A DNA stretch of 64,000 bases from Theobroma cacao (Eukaryota; Streptophyta; Magnoliopsida; Malvales; Malvaceae). Every line of letters begins with the position of its first letter. The stretch's first letter is position 1. Shown piece after piece: positions 38,921-51,063 of the stretch. Both the position numbers and the translations under genes were made by a program. The stretch is taken from contig NC_030858.1 of the NCBI RefSeq assembly GCF_000208745.1, forward strand, positions 29,454,207 to 29,518,206, in the 5' to 3' direction. Below the pieces are notes generated by a model that had not been told where the DNA came from, did no database searches, and saw only the letters and a program-made list of their open reading frames with translations.

Positions 38921-40912
38921 ATGGCTGATAAGGTAGCAGAAAGGGCCAATAAGAAAATATATGGACTTGTGTATTCTAGGGCAAGCACTGGCAGAGGCAA
39001 ACCAAATGAGATAGCCGGGGATGATGACCTAATTATAGGGAGTCTGCCGAAAGAAATGATGATGAAGCTTGTTAGTGGGAGATCTAACAGTGTTAGATAC
39101 AGAGCAAAAGAAAGCTTGACAGAAAATTGTATTGAAAATTTTAAGGGAAAAGAAAGTACAGAAATGATAACTATGAAAGGTAAGTCCAAGGCAGAGTGCT
39201 CTAAGCGGGAGGAGAGTCAGACTGGTGGAGGGGTTCCCATTGGCAATGGACAGGTAGAGGTAGACAACACTGTCCAGAAAGAGGACAACAGGAACGTAGT
39301 CACTCCAATGAAGCAGAAGAGGGGTGCAGATGGAGAAATAGTTCGTGCATATTTCTCATCTTCAGAGAAAAGTTTGTCTAGGCTTCGTCCTAGGAAAGAG
39401 GTACCTGCTTTTCGCATGGTTAATCTGGAGGAGAGTGACAATGAATTTGTAGTTGGTAAAAGAGTCAAGGTCTACTGGTCAGGTTCACGCAGATGGTTCA
39501 TAGGACGCATTGTTGCTTTTGATAACAAGAATAGGCTGCATAGGATTCTGTATGAAGATGGTGATGAAGAGGTGTTGGACTTAAGGAAAGAACGTTTTGA
39601 ACTTGAGGTAATACCAACTGACTGTTTCAAGTTGAAAAGTGAACCCCATTCTGCTGGAAAAGCTGATGGATTGGATAGTGGCAATGTTAGAGAAGCTGTG
39701 ATGAAACAGAACTCAACAGATCTTACTAGTGCAAAATCAATGACAAAGAGTTCAGAGTCCAAGCAGAAAAAAGAAGCAAAGAAAGAGGGCCAAAGGACAA
39801 GCCGCAAAACGTACAGGAAGGGCACTGAAGCTACTTTGGAGGATTTGGTCTCTAATGTGGCTGTGATCCCAGAGAAAGTTGATGAACTAGTAACTAATAA
39901 GGCCAGTGACATGGAAAAACCTGGTCAGGCAAGTCCTGAAGAAGATGAATCTAATTTCATTTCAGAAGTTGTCAAAGAAGCTACTGAGGAGTTTGAAGCA
40001 GAAACAACTGTAGGTAAGTCTCATTCTGAGTTCTGGAGCGTGGGATCGGACAACAGTAGGATTAAAGAAAGTGGGAAAGCTGTGGAAGATGACTCCTTAA
40101 AGATCAGCATCGCTGAATTAGCAAAAAAGCCAAAGGGTTCAAGGAAAAGACTTATGCCAAGAGCTAAAAGAATGAGGACCAATAAAGCTTTAAGTAGAGA
40201 ATTTGGCAATGTTGAGGAGAAGCTGGAGGCAGATATGAAGTCTCACGTTCAGTGTGATGAAGTAAAGACCACAGAAATGGATATTGATATCAACATTGAG
40301 GCAATGGAAGTTAATCTTCAGAACATTAGCAGTGAAACACTTGGAAAGAAAGCAAGTGAAGGAGATGAAACATCAAATGAAGCTTCATTTACTACACTGG
40401 ATCTCACTTCAAAGGACAAAACTGCTAAAGGATCTGGTGATGCCAGTAGAAATGCTGCTAATGAGGTGGAAAACCTGACAAAGACAGAAAATAGAACAGC
40501 TGAACAAGCTGTCATTCCTGGTCTGCTCTTAAACCCTCATGATGTCAAAGATGAGAGGGAGGTCCTGGCTGCTCATCAAATGGAATTGGCTGCTTCCATT
40601 AACAAGGGTGAAGATGAATTAATAAGTGGGATCACCAGTGTTCAAAGATTTGAACATATTGACAGCATGAATACTAACCGTGAGACAGAATCTATCCTGG
40701 AAGCTGAGAGCATGAAGCCCTGTGAATCATCTAACTGTCTGCAGCCTGTTGTAAGTCCAGAAGAACCAAAGCCATATGTTTTGCAGGGAAAAGTCAAATT
40801 GGAGAATAGTGAATCTGATAAAGAATCCAAAGAAGGCATGGACTTCATCAGTGTGAAAAATGAAAGCTATTCTAGCAAGGAAAGCCAAAGCAATAATGGT
40901 GCTGCAAGCTGA
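38921..40912 (+). CDS. Tudor-like domain nuclear protein, single coding exon, 663 aa
   Basis: The frame opens with ATG at 38921 (MADKVAERANKK) and runs 663 codons without an intron. Residues about 177-227 form a Tudor-like module: VGKRVKVYWSGSRRWFIGRI, then FDNKNRLHRILYEDGDEEVL and LRKERFEL. It resembles the Tudor domain at the C terminus of plant PDS5-type cohesion cofactors, which reads histone methyl marks. No HEAT repeats are present, so this is not PDS5 itself. Basic stretches (KQKKEAKKEGQRTSRKTYRK and RKRLMPRAKRMRTNK) look like nuclear localisation signals. The rest is acidic, Ser/Glu-rich and probably disordered. The coding exon is likely preceded by a noncoding exon and followed by a 3' UTR intron. 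A broken inverted copy lies at 32925-34474. The function is not known to me; a chromatin-reader role is inferred. Confidence 0.88.
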   Translation: MADKVAERANKKIYGLVYSRASTGRGKPNEIAGDDDLIIGSLPKEMMMKLVSGRSNSVRYRAKESLTENCIENFKGKESTEMITMKGKSKAECSKREESQTGGGVPIGNGQVEVDNTVQKEDNRNVVTPMKQKRGADGEIVRAYFSSSEKSLSRLRPRKEVPAFRMVNLEESDNEFVVGKRVKVYWSGSRRWFIGRIVAFDNKNRLHRILYEDGDEEVLDLRKERFELEVIPTDCFKLKSEPHSAGKADGLDSGNVREAVMKQNSTDLTSAKSMTKSSESKQKKEAKKEGQRTSRKTYRKGTEATLEDLVSNVAVIPEKVDELVTNKASDMEKPGQASPEEDESNFISEVVKEATEEFEAETTVGKSHSEFWSVGSDNSRIKESGKAVEDDSLKISIAELAKKPKGSRKRLMPRAKRMRTNKALSREFGNVEEKLEADMKSHVQCDEVKTTEMDIDINIEAMEVNLQNISSETLGKKASEGDETSNEASFTTLDLTSKDKTAKGSGDASRNAANEVENLTKTENRTAEQAVIPGLLLNPHDVKDEREVLAAHQMELAASINKGEDELISGITSVQRFEHIDSMNTNRETESILEAESMKPCESSNCLQPVVSPEEPKPYVLQGKVKLENSESDKESKEGMDFISVKNESYSSKESQSNNGAAS

Positions 40913-42736
40913 AGTAGTCCTGGAAAATCTGCAGTTTAAACAAAGTAAGTGTGTTTTTTAAGCCTAAAGGTTATTAAAGTAGGTGGGCGTCTATATCCTT
41001 TGACTTGGCATTGGTTTTCTTTAAGCATGTGTCATTTACTTTGTTCACCGCACATCTTCAAATTCTACTTGTGTTATTTGGACTCTGTGGAAAGACTTTA
41101 TGTTCATTACTGATTCTCTTTCTCCAGATGGTAATTGATTCTGAGAACAAAGTTGTGTTTGCACTTGTAATTGGTTTGTGTATCAGCTGTTAATGCAATT
41201 ACATATGTGAATGTGTTATAAAAGAATTTCTTTCTATCTTTTCTGCCTTTTTCTTCCTCTGCAAACATCTATGTTATGTTATTCATAAAGATTTTGATGA
41301 AATAATATAATCCTTCAGGCCACTAAAATGTGAATATCTAATTATTCCTTTGCAGAAGTAAAATAAATCAAGATTTTTGTATTGACCATTAATGCTTATG
41401 AGTTCTTGTCTTTGGTAGGGATTGCTAATGATTTCCCTAGTATCTTGACCGCAGGTCACTATTCTACAATTATCTTGTACATATTTTTGTAAATCAACCT
41501 ACACCTTTCATCCAATGTCAATTTTGAAAATTTGTATTGTTTAATTTTTGCAGGTAAATATATATTGACAGACATATGAAGGAGTTTTTGGATGCCATGA
41601 ACCCTGGATTATCAAGATTCAGCAATGTTGGCAAGCCAGCAACTTCTCATGGAAATAGGAGGCTTAGCTGAGATGTGCATAGAGATGGTGACTTGATAGG
41701 GAGACAAAGAAACGGGTAGGCTAACATGGCAATTCTGAAGTTAGACACAGAAATGGGTAGAACAACAAGACAATACCAAAGTCGAGTAGCTTCTGGGGAA
41801 AAAAATATTGTCATTTTTGTCTGTTGGAGAAAAGATGAAACCATACTATCTTCACCAGTCATTACCTGGTGCATGTTCTATATTAACTATGTTATTTCAT
41901 GAATGAGGTTTATATGTTGAATGATTTCAGCTCTCTTATTACCCATGACCTCTGTTGGTATCTTGTTACCTGCAGTTGGCTTTGAGTAATTAGATGTAAT
42001 GGGTGAATGGCTATTCTCTCCAAAGCTGTTATAACAATTATTGATAGATGTTTCTGAAACGTTTGATCTGATGGGTTAATGGCAATTCTCTCAGCAGCCG
42101 TTAGCCTGCTAAAATCATATTGATTTTTCTGAGGAATTTAGGATGTGCTTTGCACCTTCAGCAATGCAGTTATCAGTTTAATTTATAGCCAACAAAACCG
42201 AGGGGTACCTCTTCTATGACCGGCTCCTGCTTTCCAGTGGGATACAAGCCCCACCAAAAGCCCCATAGAATCTTCCTTGTCCTTTCACTCATTGAAGAGG
42301 CACTGTCCTATTCAAAGCATTGTGTTGGTGTACACAAAAGGTAACTCCAAACCAAAACTCAATGAATTGCCAGGATTTTCTCACCTGACCTTTAAACTTG
42401 CAAGAAATTTTCCGCGATGACAAATTGCAGCACTCAGTCAATCTGGAATCTGAAACAATGCCAGGTGGTTTAATATTTCTTCGTGGGATTTCTCACTCTT
42501 TTGGCATTTATTTTATATATATATATATTTCACCCTGTAAGCTCACTTTTTTTTTAGTAGAGAATGATAATTGCTAGTCGCAGCCAAAATATAAAAATCA
42601 AGGAGCAAAGGGCCCATTGGAAAAAGAGGCCATGCGCCCTTTTTCCATAAAAGCGGTGGTCCGCAATCTGTCTAGTTCAGTAGGGTACTGCTGATATGTT
42701 TAAAAAGGGTATGGGTGGGAATCAAAAAATGTATTT
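40913..42736 (+). other. 3' UTR of the Tudor-like gene and downstream spacer
   Basis: A GTAAGT donor at about 40944, with acceptor-like TTTGCAG sites at about 41355 and 41552, suggests an intron in the 3' UTR. Further on, two imperfect copies of a GGGTGAATGGCTATTCTCTC-like unit lie at about 41997-42120, and a (TA)n run at about 42514-42530. No further gene was seen. Confidence 0.4.
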
Positions 42737-42741
42737 GATAT

Positions 42742-43948
42742 TGTTGCCACTATCTTATTTATTGAAAAAATAATGATATTTCATAAACTTCAATAATACA
42801 TTATTTAGCTACAAAAGATGTTAAGTATTTTATATTAACAAATTCATCATGAGCTTTGTTGTAAATATGAAAAGAAATTGGGCTCGCGCGTACATAAAAT
42901 CGAGCCAAATTTTCAGAAAGTGTGAAATTTTTCCTTATTAGAAAAGATACACGTGAGCTAACCCAAGTGATATTTTATACTTTAGTAGTTTTTTTTTTAT
43001 CTTATCTTGACTCAGTCCTTTTACTGTGGTAAAGAAAGAATTAGTCTTTAATTGAATCAGATTCAATCTTTTTTACCTATGTTTTGTAATGTTGATTTTA
43101 CCTTGTCTTTTAGAATATTTTATAAAGTTATAAAAATTAGTCTTTGCTTGAATCAAATTCAATCTTCCAGACTATTTTATAAAGTTATAAAATTAATCTT
43201 TGATTGAATCAAATTTAATCCTTTTACCTATATTCTCTAACATTCATTTTACTTGATTTTTAATATTTTATAACGTTATCTTTTTACTTATATTCTGTAA
43301 CGTTCATTTTACCTAATCTTCCAAAATATTTTATAAAATTATAAAAATTAGTCTTTGATTGAATCAAATTCAATCCTTTCACCTATATTCTGTAACATTC
43401 ATTTTACCTGATTTTTCAAAATATTTTATAACGTTATCCTTTTCCCTATCTTCTATAACGTTTGATCTTCTAAAATATTTTATAAAGTTATAAAAATTAG
43501 TCTTTGATTGAATTAAATTCAATACTTTTACCTATATTCTATAACATTCATTTTACCTGATTTTTCAGAATATTTTATAATGTGATAGAATATTTTATTT
43601 TTATTTTTTCTTGATTCTCTCTCATCTTTATAAATACTAACCTCAACCTTCATTCTCAACGCACTTCAATTCTCACATATTCTCTTCTCAGCTTTCTTGC
43701 CATCTCATCTCTACTTCCCTTGCTTTTTTTTTTTTTTTGTTATTACTTTTTTTGTTGTTCTTGATATCCTTGATAGTTTGTGTAAACTAATCAAAGAGAG
43801 TCTAGTGAATCTTAAAGAATAACCGTTACATTCCTTTGAAATTAAGTTTCGCACTTTAAAGGGCAAAAATGATCAGATGTTACAATAATCTTAACCTCAG
43901 ACTTCTTTTTACTTTCACTTGCTTTATTATTTTTTCATTTATTTATCA
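42742..43948 (+). repeat. 5' LTR of the copia element, enlarged by internal tandem repeats
   Basis: This 1207-bp copy matches the 767-bp 3' LTR at both ends. Shared blocks include AAAAAATAATGATATTTCATA, GAAATTGGGCTCGCG, GGTAAAGAAAGAATTAGTCTT and CTTTATAAATAC (a TATA-like box). Its excess length is a run of units each starting (A)TTAGTCTTTGATTGAATC, near 43040, 43137, 43192, 43347 and 43497. The 3' LTR has only one such unit. Confidence 0.9.
43028..43590. repeat. Five-unit irregular tandem array within the 5' LTR
   Basis: Units of roughly 55-155 bp combine TTAGTCTTTGATTGAATCAA, TTCAATCCTTTTACCTATAT, CTGTAACATTCATTTTACCT and AATATTTTATAA. Unit lengths vary because individual blocks are missing in some copies. 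Confidence 0.85.
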
Positions 43949-44729
43949 ATTGTTACAACAATCTTAAGGATAATATTCAAATTGGTGGAAGATGTGGTTG
44001 GTCTTTGCCTTCATGGAGACATAAAGGAGAATGCATGGGTGAAAAGGCTACACAAACTCAATCAGGTTGTGTTTTCTAGACTTAAATTAATTTATTTGAT
44101 TTTAAGCCCATGTTTGATTTGACATGTCACAATAATGCAATGAATTTTACATGTAGAAAATAAATTTTGAACTCCATAGCTTGTTGACAAGTTTAAGTTA
44201 GAGATAAAATTTTAGTGAAAATTTAGCACTGGGCCTTATTGTATACTTGTCGTATTAAATTATAAGTTTTAGTGTTAAATTTTTATGATGTGATCATATT
44301 GATTCTAGTTTTAGTGATAACAAAGCCTTGAATTTAAGATAAAGTTTACCACTATCTTTGTCATCATGCATATGAGATTCTTAATTTTCTTCGCACTGTA
44401 TTTTTCTTGTTGAAACTAATGTCGTTGCCTAGCTCCAGCTTGGGTAGGTGAAGCCTTTCACTAGTTAGATATTTGAATATTTCGCTTCTTCGATGATTGA
44501 AAAAAAAAATTAACTTTTTCTTGGGTTAAAGAATGACAAAACTATTTTAATATTTCAAAATATTAACTTTTTCCTTTTTATCATAGAGAAAAATATAATT
44601 TGCTTAATTTGGACCCCTTATACATGTCCAAAGTAAATTTTGTATAATACTACTAATGTAAATCTTCTAAATTATATAAGTGTGGTTTGTGTGATTCAGA
44701 GGTTACAATCATTTTGGTTTCTCAAAATG

Positions 44730-45695
44730 AAAAAGAATTGGAATGAAATAAATGCGTGCTTGGTTGGGGGAATGAAATAGTCATTCTTCATCTATTCTCA
44801 TTTCTTCGATAAAGTTGTATTTGATTCAATAGAATGGTTATTTTGAGGAATAGTCATTTCAAAAGAGGCTTAAATAGTCATTACCAAAACCCTTTGGTAA
44901 TGGCTATTTTGAATTATTGAGAATAAGAAAAGAAGTTGCTTATATAAATATACTTTTTTACAATTTAAAAAATTATCTTATAAAACAATACTCAACTTAT
45001 TTTTTTTCTCTCTCTTTTCCTCACTCCTTCCTCTAAAGCACAAAAGACACTAAAATTTTTTACTTCATTTTTTAAAAAAAAAGGCAATGAAAATATTTAA
45101 ATATTATTTAATATACTAATATTATTTAACTATAAAGAATATTATTTAATAATATTATTTGAATATAATAAATGTAATAAAAAATANTTAACTATAAAGA
45201 TTATTATTTAATATTATTATTTGAATATAATAAATGTAATAAAGAATATTATTCAGTATTATTTAAATTTAATGAAGAATATATTTTGTCTTTTAATTTT
45301 AAATATTATTTAATTATAATAAAAGGTTTAATTTTTCTAATGCAAAATATTATTAAACTATAATAAAAATATGTTTGTATTTTGGTGAAAATATTATTTA
45401 ATTATAGTAAAAGGTATTTTGATTTTATTACTTAGAATATTTTTATCTTTAAAAAAAATAAATTCTTTAATTTTAATTAAATGTATTTTTATCATTTACT
45501 ACTTATTCCTTAATTACTCTTAAACCTATTCCTGCCAACTAATTATTAGAATAAATCATAATAATAATTCTTATCTTATTCCATTCCTATGAACTAAACT
45601 ATATAATAACTATTTCTCTCTTATTCTATTTTTACAGAATAATGATTTTATTCCTCATTTATTCTATATTCGAGTCAAATATACCCTAAGTGTAG
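44730..45695. mobile_element. MITE-like nonautonomous insertion nested in the copia interior
   Basis: The left end reads GTGCTTGGTTGGGGGAATGA. The right end, inverted, reads GGTATATTTGACTCGAATA, an imperfect inverted pair. Near its left side is a CT-rich patch (about 45002-45035). The right end aligns with that of a second element at about 62385-63545: both have TTATTCC runs, an AATAAATCATAATA or AATAAGTCATAATA block, and CTATTCCATT or TTATTCCATT. It has no coding capacity. Exact ends and the target duplication are unresolved. Confidence 0.5.
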
Positions 45696-46709
45696 TTTCT
45701 TGGGAAAGTGAACTAACCCATTTTAAAGAATGAATATTTAGTTTGCTAACTTGATGGAATGATTTATCCACATACAAAAAAAAAAAAAACATGCAACTGG
45801 ACATGGCGTAGTATACAGTGAGCATTGGTAGACTTTATGTCTCACCTTCAATACCAATAATTATTTTCTAATTCTTTTACACTTAGTTTCTTGTATAAGC
45901 TAAGGAATGTGATGGAGACATGTTTGTGCGTTTCTTCATTCATGGGGATCTAGTTGGGGTAACAATGATTAGATATTTGTAAATAGTTTTTATTTTTTGG
46001 ACTCAACATTTCTCTTGTGGTTGTTAACATGAAATTTTGATTTTAACTTGCATGCTTAGTAAATGCATGAAATGTGATTTCAAAAATATAAAATTGTTGA
46101 GTGTTATATGCTAGTCCATATGTGAATTCTTTATGTGTGGATTGTGTATAGATTAAAAATATGTTTCAAATGTTATGTCTTATTATATTTATATACTTAA
46201 CTACTATACTAGCATGCAATTGCATGGGAACAAGTGTCAATTTAAAAAAAATGAGCCTTGTTTGGTGAGTTGTTATGATTGAAATGTGATGCTAAATATA
46301 TTGATGTATGGCTGGAAATATGATCGTGAACATGCTTGAAATTGATAATTTGGTTATGTTTGATAATGGCGATTAGTATCCAGCAAAATATGGCATGTAA
46401 GCGAAATTGGTTGAAAATTTTGTATGATTAATTAGAATAAAGATGTCCCTGTAAACATGGATTATTAATTGATTTTAAAGTTATGAGTATGTGTGAAGTC
46501 AAAGGAAAATAAGATGTGACCATGTCACTTAAGATTGGATGTAACATTGTAATGACAAAACTAGCTAGATAAGAACGATCTGTGGATCTTGGATGGTGGA
46601 ATTATAATGCTGGTCATGTAATCCATAAATTGAATAACGTTTATATATTCGTCTAGATATTATATGATATCTGATGGATTATGGTTATGTATGATATTGT
46701 TTTACGTTT

Positions 46710-47600
46710 GGTTTTGATATGAAAGATTTGGAAAACGCTAATGTTATTTTGGGTGTTAAGATCATAAGATGTGATAGTGGCATAATACTAACACATGAGC
46801 ATTATGTTGAAAGGCAACTTAAAGGTTTGGATATTATCAATGTTACACCTATGAGTACTTCTTATGATGGTACTACCTAATTAAAGAAAATTAGCGATGA
46901 TAGCGTGGCTCAGCCTGAGTATGCTTAGATTATTAGGAGTTTGATGCATTTGATAAATTAGACTTGACTTAATATAACTTATGTTGTGTGTAGACTGAGC
47001 AGATATACACAAAGTCCCAATCGAGATCATTAGACTGCCTTGAGCAGAGTAATGAAATTTTTTAAAGGTGCCATAAATTATGGTATTTTATATAATGAAT
47101 TTTTCACTGTATTAGAAAGGTATAGTGATGCTAACAGGATCTCAAATTCAAATGAGATAAAATCCACAAGTAGTTTTGTATTCACACTTGGTGGGGGTGC
47201 TATTATTTGAAAATCAACCAAACAAACAATAATCGCTAAAACTACAATAGAATTAGAATTTGTTGCTTTAGAGTTGGCTAGCAATGAAGCTGAGTGGTTA
47301 AGAAATCTCTTAGCTGACATTCCATTGGGAATGAAACCAACACTTTTTGTGTTTATGCATTGTGATTGTCAAGCGATAATAGTCATTGCAAAGAATAAAA
47401 CTTTCAATGGCAAGAATAGACATATTCATTTAAGACATGATGTAATTAAAGCAGCTGCTTAGAAATGAAATTATGTCTATTAATTATGTGAAGTCAAAGT
47501 TAAATTTGACCGATTCTTTGATTAAACCCCTAGGAAGAAAATTAATTTATGATACATAGACGGGAATGAGACTTAAGCCAATTGAGAAAATCAACAAATA
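46710..47600 (+). pseudogene. Copia pol remnant (RT end and RNase H)
   Basis: One reading direction preserves recognisable copia protein blocks: the RT C terminus with VILGVKI, the VCRLSRYTQSPN region, and RNase H with SDAN, STSSFVFTLGGG and CDCQA. TAA, TAG and TGA codons interrupt these blocks repeatedly. The longest open piece is 47274-47462. No function is expected. Confidence 0.88.
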
Positions 47601-48164
47601 ATGGTAACTTAACCTATGTGAATGGAGATCTCATGAATTAGGTTCCTATGGGTAATAACAAGCTATTTGTTGATAAATTAATGCATTATTAAAATTATTA
47701 TTCCTCTCATAGTGTGTGAATAGTGTAAGACTGCAATGCAAGAGATGTTTAGTTAAACTTTTAATGAATTCAATATCCTTCATGAGTAATGTATTAAACT
47801 ACAATATACACTTGATGAAATCATCCTATATAAATGTGGAGTGAGGTCATTTATATGAGAATTGTGGTAAATTCTCTAGAGGACTTATGAATAACCAAGC
47901 ATGCATATAGCTTATTCATGCACAACTACATTGAATAACAAAAATTGTGGGAGTGTAATGTGTTTGATGAAAATCATATTTCACGTAAAGAATTTTTGGT
48001 TCATATAAGTTATAAACTTTATCAAAATTCTGTGATTTATGTTTTATTCTTTCTAGGCTTGGTTCATAGCTCAAAAAGCACGAATCTTGATGCATTACAC
48101 TCGGGTGAGATTAAGACCCAATAAAAACTTCCTTTCATGAAGCCTAATGAAATATGTGAGAGAT

Positions 48165-48931
48165 TGTTGAAAAAATAATGATATTTCATAAGGCTTCAAT
48201 CTCATATTGCCTAAGTACAAAAGATGTTAAGTGCTTTATATAGGTACAAAATAATGATATTTCTTTTTCTTTATAAGCAAAAAAAGAAATTGGGCTCGCG
48301 TGTACACGAGATTGGCCCAAGCCTTGAGAAAGTGTGGATTTCCCCCTACTCACAAGTATACATGTGGGCTAAGCTCAAGGGATATTTTGTACTTGGTAGT
48401 TTTTTTTTTTTTACACACAATCCTTTTACCGTGGTAAAGAAAGAATTAGTCTTTGATTGAATCAAACTCAATCCTTTTATCTGGTTTTTCAGAATATTTT
48501 GTAACGTTCATTTTACCTAGTCTTCCAAAATATTTTATAACCTTATTTTTATAATGTTACAAAATATTTTATCTTGATTCTCTCAGTTGCTTCTCTCTAT
48601 AAATACCAATTTCCACATTCATTCTCAGCACACCTCAATTCTCACATCTTCTCTTCTTAGCTTTTCTGCCATCCTCTTCTCTACTTCCTTTACTTCCTTA
48701 ATTTGATAGGTTCTTTCTTATTATTAATTTTTCTACTATTCCTAGTATCCTTGCTATTTTGTGCAAACTAATTAAAAAGAATATATTGAATCTTGGAGGA
48801 TAACAGTTATAGTTCTTTTACACCGAGTTTCATATTCCGAAAGAACCAAAATTATCTTTAAAAACAGTAAAATCACATTTTAGGATTTTTTCTAGTTTCA
48901 CTTGTTTTATTATTTTTTCATTTGTTTGTCA
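48165..48931 (+). repeat. 3' LTR of the copia element
   Basis: It starts TGTTGAAAAAATAATGATAT and ends TTTGTTTGTCA, followed directly by the GATAT target-site repeat. It holds one TTAGTCTTTGATTGAATC unit and a TATAAATACC box. Confidence 0.9.
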
Positions 48932-48936
48932 GATAT

Positions 48937-50700
48937 TACAAAACTATTATCATTCTTGATTACGACGCTGTTAATTATATTACAAATAAACTTAATTATT
49001 TTAATATTGAAGTCTCTTTAAAGAATTGATTAAGATTTAGCATTCATATAGTATTTATAGTATCAGATTCTTCTTATATTTTTAATGAAACGGAGGCCAT
49101 AGATTATTAGCCAGGAATCTTTGTATTGTATAAACTCTTTCTACACTTATTTAGTATATTTATTTTGTACTCTTGAAACTTATTTATTTTATCATGTCCT
49201 ATGCAATAAATTTAACTTCAATAAGCAGGTCGGGGTTGAGCTTAAGCTTAGCTCATGAATCCAATACTTTTACATATAACATATGTGTCCACTTCTGATT
49301 ACAATTTATATTATCATTAATTTGTTCAATTATTGTTATGTTTTATTATTTTTAAGTAAAATTTTGTTTTAGTACCGTTGATACTTTGTTTATTTATTGA
49401 TGTATTATTTGTATTAGATATAAGCTATTTAAGTAACGGACTGTATTTTTTTTTAAAGCTAACTCTTTAGCTTAATGTTTCCATTTAAAAAAAAATACTT
49501 TTTATGAGTTTCAATTCTATAATTTTCAAATTATCATCAATTTATAATCAATCCAAAACTTGATCAATTTAATTATTTGATGCAAGTAAATGGATAAGTG
49601 GTTAGGATTACACGTCAAAATCCCATATTTTCAATTAAAAAAATATATTTAATAAGTAAAGAAAGAGTTTTATTTACAAATTTAAGACACATCTCATTTT
49701 TTTTACTTGAAATCCATAATATTCTTCTCCACTCAATGATATAACGTTTTTATTATATTTGCTCTTTCACTCGTAAATAAGAAGGACCCACCTTAATCGA
49801 ATTATCTCGATCTTGATATTTTGTATAAAAAATCGTATTTCAATAAAGAGCTAAGTTAGATTCTAATATAATTTGTCATGAACCTATATGTTTAATTTAA
49901 AAAAATGTGAATAAGACGAAGAAAAACTTCTATGCAAAAACCCTACGTAAATTGTTTCTTTATGACGTGATCCATGACCTAGAAACCATCCTAAAATATT
50001 AATCTAAAACAATTAGAGCAGGAATTATAGAAGAACGGGAGCATCCTAAAATGGGTCTAAATCGGTTGACCGAGGGAGTTCCGGGAATGACCTGGCTTAC
50101 CCTTAACGGTCAGAGGTGGACTGTTTTTATGCGGTCAGGTCAGTCAACGCAAATTTTTGTATTTGTCTTTCTTTCTGCTACCCAATAAACAATTGCCATA
50201 ATAAAAGCAACTTTACTTTCCCCAACATTGAACTCCAACTTTTATTACCCTTTTCTTAAATCCCCTCCGCAGCCCTTCCCTGTTACCTGCTTCGAAATGG
50301 GTGCAACGTATTCCGTCCAAGTTCAATGTACAACAACAATCCAAATTTACTTTCGTATCTTTGGCCACTACTCTTCACGCGCTTTTCTATGCCATTTCCG
50401 GTACGCGCTATTTCTTGCATGCGAATCAAATCTAATCTACTCCAACATTAAGATTGAGACTATATTTCGTATACTCAAATTTGGATAAAAAAATATAACT
50501 CAACTAGTCAAAATCAACTCTTTAATATTAATTCAAATAAAAACATAGAATTTGTTTGATTTAAACTTGAATTTTCTTATAAAATCCAAATAAAATTTTT
50601 AATAAAAAGATCATGTTAATATTTAATTCATGGTTAAGATAGTAGTAATGGTTTGTAGCATTTTTTAATTTATATATTATTTAGAAATATTAAAAATTTT
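48937..50700. other. AT-rich intergenic region
   Basis: Only short frames are present. The 86-codon frame at 50228-50488 has no domain and ends in AT-rich DNA. A less AT-rich patch at about 50040-50160 was not recognised. Confidence 0.4.
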
Positions 50701-51063
50701 AATTTTAATTTTAACTTAATTTAACCAATGCCAAGTATCCTCAACATCATGTCCCGTGGAAAATTGCGCGTGGGCCTGTTATTAAAGTCCAGGTTCCGGA
50801 AAAAAAAAGGTCCCGTGTCAGGCACGTGATGGCGCACCTTAGCCAACATAGCGCCGGTTAGCACACACTCTCTTCTCTCTTTTTTTAATTTTCTGCTGTT
50901 TATCACACTTCACACAAATAAAATCCATTTCTCCATCAAACGCTCTGCTTTCTTCTTCACTGTTGCTCCACCCCTGCCGTCTTTTTGTCCTTCGATCGAC
51001 GAGGAGGTTGAAAAACCCTAGTTGAAAAAAAGAGTGGTTAGGCTTTGGCTTTCCTTTGAAGCG
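50701..51063 (+). promoter_or_regulatory. Promoter and 5' UTR of the sulfite reductase gene
   Basis: A GGCACGTGATGG G-box lies at about 50820-50831. A CT-rich leader (about 50870-50990) and an AAACCCTAG telo-box-like motif at about 51013-51021 follow within 50 nt of the start codon. The minus-strand frames here are shadows. Confidence 0.55.

Larger units (their letters stand above)
42742..48931 (+). mobile_element. Ty1/copia LTR retrotransposon remnant with both LTRs and a 5-bp target-site duplication
   Basis: Direct LTRs at 42742-43948 and 48165-48931 begin TGTTG and end in CA. GATAT flanks both sides (42737-42741 and 48932-48936), a perfect 5-bp target-site duplication. A purine-rich GTGAGAGAT precedes the 3' LTR as a worn polypurine tract. 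Between 46710 and 47600 are decayed pol remains: the end of reverse transcriptase (FDMKDLENANVILGVKIIR) and RNase H (YSDANRISNSNEIKSTS, EAEWLRNLLADIPLG, HCDCQAIIVIAKNK, RHIHLRHD). Many stops interrupt them. Gag, protease, integrase and most of RT are missing, and no primer-binding site was recognised. A MITE-like insertion occupies part of the interior. The element is inactive. Confidence 0.92.

Noticed and set aside
50228..50488. 86-codon plus-strand frame
   Set aside because: No domain, no homologue recognised, and the surroundings are AT-rich intergenic DNA.
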